Source: Egicoccus sp. AB-alg2 (GTDB lineage: Bacteria > Actinomycetota > Nitriliruptoria > Nitriliruptorales > Nitriliruptoraceae). Taken from it: DNA of 64,000 bases. This document shows positions 26,701-36,436 of this stretch, in pieces. Position numbers and translations under genes: made by a program. Numbering within the stretch: position 1 is the stretch's first letter; each line of letters starts with the position of its first letter. The notes beneath the pieces were generated by a model. The model saw nothing but the letters and a program-made list of their open reading frames with translations, was not told where the DNA came from and made no database searches. The stretch covers positions 310,001-374,000 of the forward strand of contig NZ_JBGUAX010000004.1 in NCBI RefSeq assembly GCF_041821065.1, in the 5' to 3' direction.

Positions 26701-28821
26701 GTGAGACGCATCCGCATCGGCATCGACACCGGCGGCACCTTCACGGACGTCGTCGCGTTCGACGAGTCCACCGGCTCGCTGACCACGACGAAGACCCCGT
26801 CGACGCCCAGCGACCCGGGGGAGGGCTTCCTCAACGGGGTCGACAAGGTGCTCGGCCTGCTCGGCGCCGGCGGCGAGGAGGTCGCGGCCGTCTCGCACGG
26901 CACGACGGTGGCCACCAACGCCCTGCTCGAGGATCGCATCGAGCACATGGGGCTGATCACCACGACCGGCTACCGGTTCATCCTCGAGATCGCTCGCCAG
27001 TCCGTGCCCGACGGTTACGGCAACAGCTACTTCTGGGTGAAGCCCGACCGCATCGTCCCCGTCGACCGGGTCAAGGAGGTCGGCGGCCGGCTGGACGTCC
27101 GCGGCGAGGAGGTCGCCCCCTTCGACGAGGAGGACGCGGTCGCCGTCGCGCGCTGGTTCAGGGGCCGCGGCATCGAAACCATCGGGGTCTGCTTCCTGCA
27201 CGCCTACGCCAACGACGTCCACGAGCGGCGCATGCTCGAGGTGCTGCAGCGGGAGCACCCGGACGCAGTCGTCTCGCTGTCCAGCGAGGTGCTGCGCGAG
27301 TACCGCGAGTACGAACGCACCGTCACGACGCTGGTCGACGCCTCGGTCAAACCGCGTGTCGGGCGCTACATCCGCGGGATCGCGCAGCGCCTGGACGCCT
27401 ACACCACCGGCAACGGCGACGGCGGCGCCACCGAGGTCAGCGTCCCGTTCTACATCATGAAGTCCAACGGTGGGGTCATCAGCTCCAACGAGGTCGTGCA
27501 CCAGCCGATCACGACCGTGCTGTCGGGTCCCGCCGCAGGTGCCCTGGGTGCCGCGCTGGTGGCGGGCGAGGCCGGCTACGACCGCATCCTCACCTGCGAC
27601 GGCGGCGGGACCTCGACCGACGTGTCCGTGGTCCTCGGCGGCGAGCCGACGCTGACGACCGAGGGCTCGATCGGCCGCTTCCCGTCCAAGATCCCGATGA
27701 TCGACATCGTGACCGTCGGGGCCGGCGGCGGCTCGATCGCCTGGATCAGCCCCGAGGGCAACCTCAAGGTCGGGCCGCGCTCCGCCGGCGCCGACCCGGG
27801 ACCGCTGTGCTACGCCAAAGGCGGCACCGAACCGACCGTCACCGACGCGCACGTCTTCCTCGGGCGCATCCCGCCGCACCTGCTGGGCGGCGAGATCCCG
27901 CTCGACCGCGACGCCGCCCGGGCCGGCATCGAGCGGCTGGCCGGCGAGCTCGGCCTCAGCTCCGAGGACGCCGCCCGCGGCATCCTGGAGATCTCCGCCT
28001 GGAACCAGGCCAACGCCATCCGCCAGATCACGGTCAAACGTGGCCTGGACGTGCGCGAGTTCGCGATGGCCGCGTTCGGCGGCTCCGGGCCGCTGCTGGT
28101 CTGCCGGCTCATCGACATCCTCGGCCTGCAGGCCGTGGTCGTGCCGCTCGATCCCGGCAACCTGTCGGCCTTCGGCCTGCTCACGGTCGACGTGAAGAAC
28201 GACTACGTGCAGACCCACGTGGTCCCGGACGCGAGCCTCGACCTCGACCAGATCGCCGCGGTCTACGGCGCCCTGGAGGAGCGGGCCGCCGACGCGCTGG
28301 ACCGCGAGGGCTTCGACCCCGCCGACCATCGCTTCGTGCGCACCGCCGACCTGCGCTACGACGGGCAGGCCTTCGAGGTACGCGTGCCGGCCTCCGCCGG
28401 ACCCGTCGACGCCGACTTCCAGCGCGCCGTCGTCGCCGCCTTCCACGACGAGCACGAACGCCTCTACGGCTACTGCTACCGCGACGAGCCGCGCCACGGC
28501 GTGGAGTGGGTGAACCTGCGCGTCAGCGGCGTCGGCCCGATCCAGCGGCCGAGCCTGCGGCGCCTGGAGCCGGGCGACGGCGACACCTCGGGGGCCCGCA
28601 CCGGGACCCGCCCGGTCGTCTTCGGCGGTGACGCCGTCGACACCCCGATCTACGCCCGCGAGCGGCTGCGCGCCGGCGACCTCGTCGAGGGACCGGCGAT
28701 CGTCGAGGAGTTCGGGTCCACGGTCCCGATCCACCCCGGCTTCTCCGCGCGCGTGGACGAACTGGCCAACCTCGTCGTCACCTCGGTGCACGCCGACACG
28801 ACCGCCGAAGGAGCGCGGTGA
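26701..28821 (+). CDS. hyuA: Hydantoinase/oxoprolinase A subunit
   Basis: 706 aa, GTG 26701 with an AAGGAG site; a TAGGGT box lies at 26630-26635. N-terminal ASKHA ATPase fold: IGIDTGGTFTDVVAFDE, VSHGTTVATNALLE, and later TCDGGGTSTDVSVVLGGEPT and VGAGGGSIAWISPEG. The family hydrolyses ATP to open cyclic amides such as N-methylhydantoin or 5-oxoproline, or to activate ketones for carboxylation. It is coupled to hyuB. Length matches N-methylhydantoinase A (about 700). Position just after the ureide genes suggests a cyclic ureide substrate; N-methylhydantoin would yield carbamoylsarcosine and link to the C1 genes further on. Both ideas are inference. Confidence 0.88.
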   Translation: MRRIRIGIDTGGTFTDVVAFDESTGSLTTTKTPSTPSDPGEGFLNGVDKVLGLLGAGGEEVAAVSHGTTVATNALLEDRIEHMGLITTTGYRFILEIARQSVPDGYGNSYFWVKPDRIVPVDRVKEVGGRLDVRGEEVAPFDEEDAVAVARWFRGRGIETIGVCFLHAYANDVHERRMLEVLQREHPDAVVSLSSEVLREYREYERTVTTLVDASVKPRVGRYIRGIAQRLDAYTTGNGDGGATEVSVPFYIMKSNGGVISSNEVVHQPITTVLSGPAAGALGAALVAGEAGYDRILTCDGGGTSTDVSVVLGGEPTLTTEGSIGRFPSKIPMIDIVTVGAGGGSIAWISPEGNLKVGPRSAGADPGPLCYAKGGTEPTVTDAHVFLGRIPPHLLGGEIPLDRDAARAGIERLAGELGLSSEDAARGILEISAWNQANAIRQITVKRGLDVREFAMAAFGGSGPLLVCRLIDILGLQAVVVPLDPGNLSAFGLLTVDVKNDYVQTHVVPDASLDLDQIAAVYGALEERAADALDREGFDPADHRFVRTADLRYDGQAFEVRVPASAGPVDADFQRAVVAAFHDEHERLYGYCYRDEPRHGVEWVNLRVSGVGPIQRPSLRRLEPGDGDTSGARTGTRPVVFGGDAVDTPIYARERLRAGDLVEGPAIVEEFGSTVPIHPGFSARVDELANLVVTSVHADTTAEGAR

Positions 28822-30710
28822 TGAGCAACCACGAACCGCTCGCACCCGAAGCCCCGCACGCCGCATCCAAGGGCGTCGACCCGATCGTGCTGGAGATCGT
28901 GCAGGGCACGCTCGCCTCGATCGAGAAGGAGGTCGAGGACGCGATCGGCCGGACGTCGCGCTCGCCGATGATCCGCGACGCGCACGACTACCGCGCCGGC
29001 ATCCACGACGCGAAGCTGCGCAAACTCACGGGCCGGTCGTACTCCGCGCTGGTGCACCCGGTCGCGCGCGACTTCCCGCCGGAGACCATGCACCCGGGCG
29101 ACGTCTTCTTCCACAACGACGTCTACCTCTCCGAGGGCGGCATCGGCCACCTGCCGGACCTGTGCGTCACCGTGCCGGTGTTCCACGAGGACCGCGTCGT
29201 CGCCTACGTGCAGGCCTTCGGCCACCACGACGACATCGGTGGTTGCGTGCCCGGCTCCATGCCCTCGGGCGCACGTAGCGTCTTCGAGGAAGGCTTGATG
29301 GTCCCGCCCATCAAGCTGTGGGACCGGGGCGTTCCCAACCGTGCCGCGCTCACCATCATGACCCGCAACTCGCGCATGCCCGACTCGCTGGCCGGTGACC
29401 TCGACGCGGAGTGCTCCGCCTGCCTGATGGGCTCGCGGCGCCTGTCCGAGCTGTTCGAGCGCTACGGCCTGGAGACCGTCGAGGCCTGCTTCGACGCGAT
29501 CATCGCCAACAACGCGGAGACCTACCGGCGAGAGATCCTGCCCAAGATCCCCGAGGGGACCTACGTGTGGGAGGACTACGCGGAGCACGACGGCGTCGAC
29601 GAACCGAAGCTGCACCGCCAGCGCATCACGCTGACCAAGGTGCCGGACAAGCTGATCATCGACTTCACCGGGACCTCGCCGCAGGCCAAGGGCCCGATCA
29701 ACCACTGCGGCGACTACGCCGACGGCAACTTCCTCAAGAAGTGGCTCGGCCCGATCCTGCGCAACCTCGCCGACACGCCCGAGCGGATGGCGGAGCTCGA
29801 CGTCAACGAGGGCATCGTGGACCTGATCGAGATGCGCTTCCCGGAGAAGGGCACCCTGCTCACGCCGATCTTCCCGGCGCCGACCAACGCCCGCACGTTC
29901 GTGATCCTGCGGCTGCTCGGCGTGCTCGCCGGGGTGTTGGCCAAGGCCACCGACGGGCGCATGCCCGCCGACCAGGAGACGATCCGCTACACGGGCGTCT
30001 ACGGCCGGCGCGCCGACGGCAGCTCCTACCTCATGCGCGAGGTGCTCGGCGGCGGCTCGGGCGGGCGCTACTACAGCGACGGCGAGGACACGATCCACGT
30101 CGTGCCCGACTCGCGCAACCTGCCGACCGAGTTCACCGAGTCGCGCTTCCCGTTCCGGGTGGAGAAGCTCGGGCTGGCGGTCGACTCCGGCGGGCCCGGC
30201 CAGTTCCGCGGCGGGCTCGGCTACGACAAGTGGATCCGGATGCTCGAGCCGGCGTCGTTCATGTCGATCGCCGACCGCTCGATCCTGGCCTGCTGGGGGG
30301 TCAACGGCGGCCGCGCCGGCGCGCCGTTCCGGGTCACCGTCGACCCGGGCGGCCCCACCGAGCGCGAGCTCGAGGGCCTGGTCGACGACGAGCCGATCGC
30401 TGCCGGCGAGGTGATCCGGATCCGCACCACCGGCGGCGGTGGCTGGGGCGACCCCCTGGACCGCGACGTCGACCTGGTCGGCCGCGACGTGCTCTGGGGC
30501 AAGGTCAGCCGTGACGGTGCGCGGGAGGACTACGGCGTCGTGGTCACCGGCCCCGACGACGAGCCCGTGGTCGACCACGACGCCACCGTCGATCTGCGCG
30601 CCCGCCTGCGCGAGGAACGCGGCGAGCAGCCGGCGTTCTTCGACCGCGGCCCCGGCTACGCGCGGCTCGACCCGGACGGTCAGCCCTTCCCCGAGGTCGA
30701 CCGGCGCTGA
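28821..30710 (+). CDS. hyuB: Hydantoinase/oxoprolinase B subunit
   Basis: 629 aa from ATG 28821; a GTG at 28818 gives one extra residue and cannot be excluded. HydantoinaseB family throughout: [68 protein letters not shown], and the C-terminal [26 protein letters not shown] and [13 protein letters not shown]. It forms the catalytic partner of HyuA. The HyuA stop overlaps the start. The last 60 residues are charged and typical for the family. Confidence 0.88.
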   Translation: MSNHEPLAPEAPHAASKGVDPIVLEIVQGTLASIEKEVEDAIGRTSRSPMIRDAHDYRAGIHDAKLRKLTGRSYSALVHPVARDFPPETMHPGDVFFHNDVYLSEGGIGHLPDLCVTVPVFHEDRVVAYVQAFGHHDDIGGCVPGSMPSGARSVFEEGLMVPPIKLWDRGVPNRAALTIMTRNSRMPDSLAGDLDAECSACLMGSRRLSELFERYGLETVEACFDAIIANNAETYRREILPKIPEGTYVWEDYAEHDGVDEPKLHRQRITLTKVPDKLIIDFTGTSPQAKGPINHCGDYADGNFLKKWLGPILRNLADTPERMAELDVNEGIVDLIEMRFPEKGTLLTPIFPAPTNARTFVILRLLGVLAGVLAKATDGRMPADQETIRYTGVYGRRADGSSYLMREVLGGGSGGRYYSDGEDTIHVVPDSRNLPTEFTESRFPFRVEKLGLAVDSGGPGQFRGGLGYDKWIRMLEPASFMSIADRSILACWGVNGGRAGAPFRVTVDPGGPTERELEGLVDDEPIAAGEVIRIRTTGGGGWGDPLDRDVDLVGRDVLWGKVSRDGAREDYGVVVTGPDDEPVVDHDATVDLRARLREERGEQPAFFDRGPGYARLDPDGQPFPEVDRR

Positions 30711-30810
30711 CTCGGGGTCGGCACCGGGTACTCCCGGAGTGACCGTGGCCCGCGGACGGTGGATGCTCGTGATGTCGGACGAAACCGAGATCGCAGACAG
30801 GAGCACCACC

Positions 30811-31122
30811 GTGTCGCAGCAGCCGTCCTCCGGCGCCACCGGGTCCGTCCCGCCGGCCGCGCCGCAACCGCCGCGCCGCCTGTACCGCTCCCGCACCGAC
30901 CGCGTGATCGGCGGCGTGTGCGGTGGGCTGGCGGCCTACTTCGACGTCGACCCGACCCTGGTCCGCGTGCTGGCCGTCGTCTCGCTCGTGCTGCCGGGCC
31001 CGCAGATCCTGGCCTACCTCGTGGCCTGGATCGTCATGCCCGAGGAGCCGTGGCAGCCCGCGCCCGCCCCGCAGACCCCGGTCGCCTCGCCGCCCGCGAA
31101 CCCGCCGGCGGCCGACCACTAG
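30811..31122 (+). CDS. PspC-domain membrane protein
   Basis: 103 aa from GTG 30811, chosen because CAGGAG sits 9 bases before it; an ATG at 30772 would add 13 residues. The PspC domain covers residues 25-75: [22 protein letters not shown], then [15 protein letters not shown] and [14 protein letters not shown], with two membrane segments. A Pro/Ala-rich tail follows. PspC proteins respond to envelope stress. No other psp genes are nearby. Confidence 0.88.
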   Translation: MSQQPSSGATGSVPPAAPQPPRRLYRSRTDRVIGGVCGGLAAYFDVDPTLVRVLAVVSLVLPGPQILAYLVAWIVMPEEPWQPAPAPQTPVASPPANPPAADH

Positions 31123-31125
31123 GCT
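31120..31125 (+). promoter_or_regulatory. -10 box of the CoA-transferase gene
   Basis: TAGGCT; its TAG is also the stop codon of the pspC-like gene. It lies 37 bases before the CoA-transferase ATG, which has its own AGGAG ribosome site. Confidence 0.35.
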
Positions 31126-31161
31126 CGAACGACGCCGACGTCGCCCGGACCAGGAGCCCCC

Positions 31162-32322
31162 ATGACCGAGCAGCGCACCGGACCCGGCCCCCTCGCGGGC
31201 ATCCGCGTCGTCGACCTGTCCCGCGCCCTGTCGGGCCCGTACGCGAGCATGATGCTCGCCGATGCCGGTGCCGAGGTGATCAAGGTCGAGCGCCCGGGAT
31301 CCGGAGACGACACCCGCGGGTGGGGGCCACCGTTCGTCGGCGACGACCAGGCGGAGTCGGCCTATTACCTGTCGATCAACCGCTCGAAGAAGTCCGTCAC
31401 GCTGGACCTGAAGGACGCCGACGACCTGGCGCGTCTGCGTGCCCTGATCCAGGATGCGGACGTGCTGGTGGAGAACTTCCGCCCCGGCGTGATGGACCGT
31501 CTCGGGCTGGGTGAGCAGGCGCTGGCCGAGCTCAACGACCGGCTGGTGATCCTCTCGATCACCGGCTTCGGCGAGGGTGGTCCCGACGGACAGCGCTCCG
31601 GCTTCGACCAGATCATCCAGGGCGAGGCCGGCCTCATGGGGATCACGGGCCCGGTCGGGGGCCCGCCCACGAAGATGGGCGTGCCGATCACCGACATCCT
31701 GTCGGGGATGTTCGGTGCCTACGGCGTGGTGGCCGCCCTGCACGAACGTGAACGGACCGGCACGGGGCAACGCGTCACCACCTCGCTGCTGGCCTCGGCG
31801 GTGGCCGTGCACACCTTCCAGGGCACCCGCTGGACGCTGGCCGGCGAGGTCCCCGAGCCGGGCGGCAACCGCCATCCCACCATCGCGCCCTACGGCGCGT
31901 TCACCTGCGCCGACGGCTGGGTCAACGTCGCGGTCGGCTCGGAGGGGCTGTGGCAGCGGTTCGCGCCGGTCGCCGGTCTGGACGTCGACGACCCGCGTTA
32001 CTCGACCAACCGTGACCGCGTCGCCAACTGGGACGAGCTGGAGGCGGAGATCAACGCCGTGCTGGCGAAGGACACCGTCGACGCCTGGATGGAGCGGTTC
32101 AACGAGGCCGGGGTGCCGGCCGGGCGTATCCGCACGATGGACCAGGTCTACGGCTGGGAACAGCTCGAGCACCTCGGCCTCGTCGACCGGGTCGCGCACC
32201 CGACCGCCGGCGACCTCGCGCTGCCGGGCGCGCCGGTGTCCTGGTCCCGATCGGGCCGCCGGCCCGCCACGCCGCCGCCGCTGCTGGGCGAGCACGACGA
32301 CGAGGTCTTCGACGAGCACTGA
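31162..32322 (+). CDS. CaiB/BaiF family (class III) CoA-transferase
   Basis: 386 aa, ATG 31162. It moves CoA between carboxylic acids with an enzyme Asp-CoA anhydride. Motifs: VDLSRALSGPYASMMLADAGAEVIKVE, LDLKDADDLARLRALI, LVENFRPGVMDRLGLG, FDQIIQGEAGLMGITG and the catalytic Asp in KMGVPITDILSGMFGAYG. Fewer than 20 such proteins have known substrates, so none is assigned. In this setting malonate, the end product proposed for the pyrimidine route, is an attractive candidate since malonyl-CoA would feed central metabolism. It stands alone between the hyu genes and a convergent mycothiol-type gene. Confidence 0.88.
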   Translation: MTEQRTGPGPLAGIRVVDLSRALSGPYASMMLADAGAEVIKVERPGSGDDTRGWGPPFVGDDQAESAYYLSINRSKKSVTLDLKDADDLARLRALIQDADVLVENFRPGVMDRLGLGEQALAELNDRLVILSITGFGEGGPDGQRSGFDQIIQGEAGLMGITGPVGGPPTKMGVPITDILSGMFGAYGVVAALHERERTGTGQRVTTSLLASAVAVHTFQGTRWTLAGEVPEPGGNRHPTIAPYGAFTCADGWVNVAVGSEGLWQRFAPVAGLDVDDPRYSTNRDRVANWDELEAEINAVLAKDTVDAWMERFNEAGVPAGRIRTMDQVYGWEQLEHLGLVDRVAHPTAGDLALPGAPVSWSRSGRRPATPPPLLGEHDDEVFDEH

Positions 32323-32336
32323 CGCACCCGGCCGGT

Positions 32337-33173
32337 TCAGAACAGCAGGCGTGTGCGCAGCAGTCCGGCGGCCTCGACCGGCGTGGCCTGCAAGGACACC
32401 GGTGTGCGTCCATCGGCGGCCCCGCCCACGTCAGCACGCCCGGACAGGACCCAGCAGAAGTCGAGCGCGTCCAGTTCGAGCTGCTGGGTCGCCGCGCCGT
32501 TCGTCACGCGCAACTCGACCGCGCCGGTGAGCGTGAGCAGGAGGGGCGCGCCGTGACGCTCCATCCACTCGCGTACGACGTCCTCCACGATGCGCCGGTC
32601 CAGGGTCGGTGCCTGGGGCCGTGGCCGGCCGGTGGCGCGGGCGACGTCGAGCGTGTGCATCCACACGTCGCGCGTGTAGATGACGTCCATCAGCCGTCCG
32701 AGCGCGAAGTGCGTCGGCATCCCGGCGGCCGTGGATCCCTGCGGCGCGATGGGCAGCCGCGCGCGTCGCAGCGGTGACGGCAGCCGCATCCGCCCCCGGA
32801 CGGCGGCCGGCGCCAGCGCCCGCAGCCGCGCCAGCCGCTGCTGCGGGGACAGGTGCGCGTGCTCGCGGACCTGCAGCGCGTTCGTGGCGTCCAGGCCGTT
32901 GCCGTCGAACTCGTCGGCGTGCCGGCGGCCCCACCACTGCTGGCGCACCAGCTCCGGCACGGACGCGCAGGACCGCGCCGCACCGATCACGTGACCGACC
33001 AGGTCGGCCACGTTCCAGGCCCGGCACACGGTCGGTGCGCGCCACTCGTCGGGTTCGAGCTGCTCCAGCAGAGCCACGAGTTGCGTGTAGGCCGCTGCCG
33101 CCAGCTCGGGGGCGTCGGTGTCGCGGGCGACCCGGTCGAGGTCCCCGGCGGAGCGGGTCGTCTCCAGCGTCAT
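32337..33173 (-). CDS. Maleylpyruvate isomerase-family (mycothiol/DinB fold) protein
   Basis: 278 aa, ATG 33173. N-terminal MDMPI/DinB four-helix domain: AAAAYTQLVALLEQLEPDEWRAPTVC, AWNVADLVGHVIGAA with the metal-ligand His, and later YTRDVWMHTLDVARATGR with the second His. A C-terminal SCP2-like domain runs from about residue 195. The family uses mycothiol, the actinobacterial thiol, in isomerase or S-transferase reactions. The substrate is unknown. Convergent with the CoA-transferase gene, 14 bases apart. Confidence 0.8.
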   Translation of the reverse strand: MTLETTRSAGDLDRVARDTDAPELAAAAYTQLVALLEQLEPDEWRAPTVCRAWNVADLVGHVIGAARSCASVPELVRQQWWGRRHADEFDGNGLDATNALQVREHAHLSPQQRLARLRALAPAAVRGRMRLPSPLRRARLPIAPQGSTAAGMPTHFALGRLMDVIYTRDVWMHTLDVARATGRPRPQAPTLDRRIVEDVVREWMERHGAPLLLTLTGAVELRVTNGAATQQLELDALDFCWVLSGRADVGGAADGRTPVSLQATPVEAAGLLRTRLLF

Positions 33174-33231
33174 CCTCTGCCCTCCGGCCGCGGGGCTCGT
33201 GGCGGCCTGGCGGCCCGGTCGCCGCGCCGGG

Positions 33232-34053
33232 CTACCGGCCCTGGGTGGCCAGGTCCCCGGTCGGTCCGAGCCAGCCCAATCGCCGCGAGACGGTGTCCGC
33301 GGTCTCGCGGACCAGCGCTCCCGCGTCCGCCAGTTGCCGCGGCTCGAGACGGTACTCCGGGCCCGAGGCGACGATCGCGGCGACCACGACGCCGTCCGGG
33401 TCGCGGACCGGTGCCGCCACCGCGTGCAGTCCCCGTTCGAGTTCGCCGATCGTCACCGCATAGCCGCGCGAACGCGCCCGCTCGAGGTCACGCCGCAGTT
33501 CGTCCGGATCGGTGATGGTCCGTTTCGTCCGTGCCTGGAGAGGCCGCCCCAGGACGTCCTGGCGCAGGTCCGCCGGCCCCCACGTGAGGAAGACCTTCCC
33601 GCTCGCGGTGGCGTGCAGCGGATGACGTTGCCCGATCCAGTCCACGGAGATCAGCGACGTGGAGAGGTCCGCCTGCACAATGCTGATGACCTCGCCCTCC
33701 TCGAGCACGGCGAGGTTCACCGGCTCGTCTAGCCGTTCGCTGAGCTGCTCGCAGGCCGGGCGGGCCACCTCGACCAGGTCGATCTCGCCACGGATGCCGG
33801 CCGCGAGCCGCGCCATGGCGAATCCGAGGCGGTACTTGTTGCTCGACGGGTCCTGCTCGACGATGCCGCGGGCCTCGAGCGTGGAGACGAGCCGGAACAC
33901 GGTCGACTTGTGGACGTCCAGTTCCCGGGCGATCTCGGTGACGCCCGACCAGCCGTCACGGGCGAGGATCTCCATGATCGAGACGGCACGGTCGACCGAC
34001 TGCACGGCAGCGGCCCGCCTCCGAGGGTCGCTCGCCGTTCCGTCGCTGGCCAT
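33232..34053 (-). CDS. IclR-family transcriptional regulator
   Basis: 273 aa, ATG 34053. N-terminal winged helix: AVQSVDRAVSIMEILARDG, VTEIARELDVHKSTVFRLVSTLE and GIVEQDPSSNKYRLG; C-terminal GAF-like effector domain includes RHPLHATASGKVFLTW and GYAVTIGELERGLHAVAAPVRD. It is divergent from formate-THF ligase, and the gap contains a 29-bp element repeated upstream of the corrinoid methyltransferase operon. It is therefore the likely regulator of the C1 genes on both sides. The effector may be betaine, dimethylglycine or a related acid (inference). Confidence 0.9.
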   Translation of the reverse strand: MASDGTASDPRRRAAAVQSVDRAVSIMEILARDGWSGVTEIARELDVHKSTVFRLVSTLEARGIVEQDPSSNKYRLGFAMARLAAGIRGEIDLVEVARPACEQLSERLDEPVNLAVLEEGEVISIVQADLSTSLISVDWIGQRHPLHATASGKVFLTWGPADLRQDVLGRPLQARTKRTITDPDELRRDLERARSRGYAVTIGELERGLHAVAAPVRDPDGVVVAAIVASGPEYRLEPRQLADAGALVRETADTVSRRLGWLGPTGDLATQGR

Positions 34054-34101
34054 GCCCGGCACCCTAGCGATCCTTGACCGCGTGGCGCGTGTGCCGCAGA
34101 C

Positions 34102-34130
34102 TGTTGCGCATGACGAGAAACGTTGTCCAT
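34102..34130. promoter_or_regulatory. Conserved C1-regulon element (copy A)
   Basis: Begins TGTTGCGCATGAC and ends CGTTGTCCAT. It lies in the gap between the IclR gene and formate-THF ligase. The reverse-complement copy at 55822-55849 shares ten bases exactly at one end (ATGGACAACG) and GC-rich CAACA at the other. An outer inverted repeat GTTGCGC (34103-34109)/GCGCAAC (34132-34138) brackets it. Confidence 0.55.
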
Positions 34131-34161
34131 CGCGCAACTCGGTCGGTCGGCGCATGAACGC

Positions 34162-35862
34162 ATGAGTCAGCCGAGCGACCTCGACATCGCCCGTCGGGCG
34201 CGGCTCGAGCCGCTGACCTCGATCGCCGCGCAGATGGGCATCGGCCCGCACCTGCTGGAGCACTACGGCGAGGGCGTGGCCAAGATCAAGCTGGCCGCGA
34301 TCGAGGAGCTGGCGGACCGCCCGCGCGCGAAGTACGTGGTCGTTTCCGCCATCACCCCCACACCGCTGGGGGAGGGCAAGACCACCACGACCGTTGGCCT
34401 CGGGCAGGGGTTCACCCACGTCGGGCGGCGCGCCACGGTCGCGATCCGGCAGCCCTCCATGGGTCCGACGTTCGGTATCAAGGGCGGTGCCGCCGGTGGC
34501 GGTCACAGCCAGGTAGTACCGATGGAGCTGCTCAACCTCCACCTCACGGGCGACATGCACGCGGTCACCGCGGCCCACAACCTGCTGGCCGCGATGATCG
34601 ACAACCACGTGCACCACAGCGACGACTTCTTCCACGTCGACCGTCACTCCATCACCTGGCGTCGGGTGCTGGACGTCAACGACCGGGCGCTGCGCAACAT
34701 CATCACGGGCCTCGGCACCCGGACCGACGGGGTGATCCGCGAGACCGGCTTCGACATCACCGCGGCGTCCGAGGTCATGGCGGTGCTGGCGCTGGCGACC
34801 TCGCTGCGGGACCTGCGCGAGCGCATGGGTCGCATCGTGATCGGCGCCACCACCGAGGGCAAACCCATCACGGCCGAGGACCTCAAGGCCGCGGGCGCCA
34901 TGACCGTGATCATGCGCGAGGCCATCAAGCCCAACCTGATGCAGACGCTGGAGCACACGCCGGTACTGGTCCACGCCGGCCCGTTCGGCAACATCGCCCA
35001 CGGCAACTCGTCGGTCGTCGCCGACCTGATCGGCATCCACACCGGCGACTACCTCGTCACCGAGGCCGGCTTCGGCGCCGACATGGGCGCCGAACGGTTC
35101 TTCAACATCAAGTGTCGGACCTCCGGCCTGGAGCCGGACGCCGCGGTCCTCGTCACCACCGTCCGCGCCCTCAAGGCCCACTCGGGTCGCTACGAGATCG
35201 TGGCCGGGCGTCCCCTGCCCGACGCCCTGCTGCGCGAGGCGCCCGACGACGTCCACGCCGGGGCCGCCAACCTGCGCAAGCAGGTGGACAACATCCGTCT
35301 CCACGGGGTCCCGGCCGTCGTCGCCATCAACGCGTTCCCGACCGACCATCCCAGCGAGCACCAGGCGATCCGCGAGATCGCGCAGGAGCTGGGCGTGCGG
35401 GTGGCGGTGAGCACCCACTTCGCCGACGGTGGCCGCGGCGCCGCTGAACTGGCCGAGGCCGTGGCCGAGGCCGCCGACGAGCCCAGCGAGTTCCGCCTGC
35501 TGTATCCGGACCATGCCAGCCTGCGTCAGAAGATCGAGACGGTCGCGACCCGCGTGTACGGCGCGGACGGGGTCGCCTACGACCTGGCGGCCCAGCGTCA
35601 ACTGGACCGCTACGAGGCCAACGGGTTCGGCGCCCTCCCGGTCTGCATCGCCAAGACGCACCTGTCGATCTCCTCGGACCCGCTGCTGAAGGGGGCGCCG
35701 AGCGGCTGGACGCTGCCGGTCCGTGAGGTCCGAGCCTCGGTGGGTGCCGGCTTCGTCTACCCCATCTGCGGTGACATGCGCACGATGCCGGGGCTGAGCT
35801 CGCACCCGGCCGCCCACCGCATCGACATCGACGCGAACGGCGAGATCGTGGGGCTGTCCTGA
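34162..35862 (+). CDS. fhs: Formate-tetrahydrofolate ligase
   Basis: 566 aa, ATG 34162. It makes 10-formyl-THF from formate, THF and ATP, and can run in reverse to yield ATP from one-carbon units. Motifs: SAITPTPLGEGKTTTTVGLGQG (P-loop), RQPSMGPTFGIKGGAAGGG, MGRIVIGATTEGKPITAEDL and the C-terminal VREVRASVGAGFVYPICGD. Length matches the family (about 557). Followed by a cyclodeaminase-family gene with a 4-base overlap. In an aerobe with betaine demethylation next door, the reverse, formate-releasing direction is plausible. Confidence 0.95.
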   Translation: MSQPSDLDIARRARLEPLTSIAAQMGIGPHLLEHYGEGVAKIKLAAIEELADRPRAKYVVVSAITPTPLGEGKTTTTVGLGQGFTHVGRRATVAIRQPSMGPTFGIKGGAAGGGHSQVVPMELLNLHLTGDMHAVTAAHNLLAAMIDNHVHHSDDFFHVDRHSITWRRVLDVNDRALRNIITGLGTRTDGVIRETGFDITAASEVMAVLALATSLRDLRERMGRIVIGATTEGKPITAEDLKAAGAMTVIMREAIKPNLMQTLEHTPVLVHAGPFGNIAHGNSSVVADLIGIHTGDYLVTEAGFGADMGAERFFNIKCRTSGLEPDAAVLVTTVRALKAHSGRYEIVAGRPLPDALLREAPDDVHAGAANLRKQVDNIRLHGVPAVVAINAFPTDHPSEHQAIREIAQELGVRVAVSTHFADGGRGAAELAEAVAEAADEPSEFRLLYPDHASLRQKIETVATRVYGADGVAYDLAAQRQLDRYEANGFGALPVCIAKTHLSISSDPLLKGAPSGWTLPVREVRASVGAGFVYPICGDMRTMPGLSSHPAAHRIDIDANGEIVGLS

Positions 35863-36425
35863 ACCTGCGTGACCTCACCCTCGAGCGGTTCCTCGACCAG
35901 GTCGCGGCGCGCGAAGCCGCGCCGGCCGGTGGGGTCGTCGTCGCGACGACGATCGCCGCTGCGGCCGGGCTGGTGGCGATGGCCGCCCGCTTCGCCGACG
36001 ACCTCGAGGACGGCCAGGAGCTCGCCGCCGCGGCCGACCGGACCCGCGACGAGTCGCTCGACCTCGGAGAGCAGGACGCCGTCGCCTATGGCGAGGTGCT
36101 GCGGGCTGCGCGTTCGGCGCAGGACGGGGACCGTCGTCAGCGCATCCGCGCGGCGCTGACGACCGCCGCCGAGGTGCCACTGGGCATGATCGCCCGCGCC
36201 CAGGACGTCGGTCGGCTCGCCGCGCGGCTCGCACGCGAGGGCAACCCCAACCTCCGGGGCGACGCCCTCACGGCGCTCACCCTCGCCGAGGCGGCGGCGC
36301 GCAGCGCCGCGCTGCTGGTCCGGCTCAACGTCGAGGCGGGGGCCCTGGACCCCGACCTGCTGTCCCGGGCATGGGGCGGCTGCCGCGACCTGGCTGCCGA
36401 GCTCGACGGGGCTCTGGGGGAGTAG
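35859..36425 (+). CDS. fchA: Cyclodeaminase/methenyl-THF cyclohydrolase (FchA-like), probable CTG start
   Basis: 188 aa. The family N-terminus is visible from position 35862 on (LRDLTLERFLDQVAAREAAP, then AGGVVVATTIAAAAGLVAMAARF), yet no ATG, GTG or TTG precedes it in frame. The CTG at 35859 overlaps the fhs stop as CTGA, exactly like the GTGA and ATGA junctions elsewhere here, so I take CTG as the start. The first standard codon, GTG 35973, would delete the substrate-site helix. The rest is the FTCD_C helical fold. It should interconvert methenyl- and formyl-THF beside Fhs. The usual PGGG loop reads PAGG. An undetected sequencing error is the main alternative. Confidence 0.75.
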   Translation: MNLRDLTLERFLDQVAAREAAPAGGVVVATTIAAAAGLVAMAARFADDLEDGQELAAAADRTRDESLDLGEQDAVAYGEVLRAARSAQDGDRRQRIRAALTTAAEVPLGMIARAQDVGRLAARLAREGNPNLRGDALTALTLAEAAARSAALLVRLNVEAGALDPDLLSRAWGGCRDLAAELDGALGE

Positions 36426-36436
36426 AACGCCGGATC

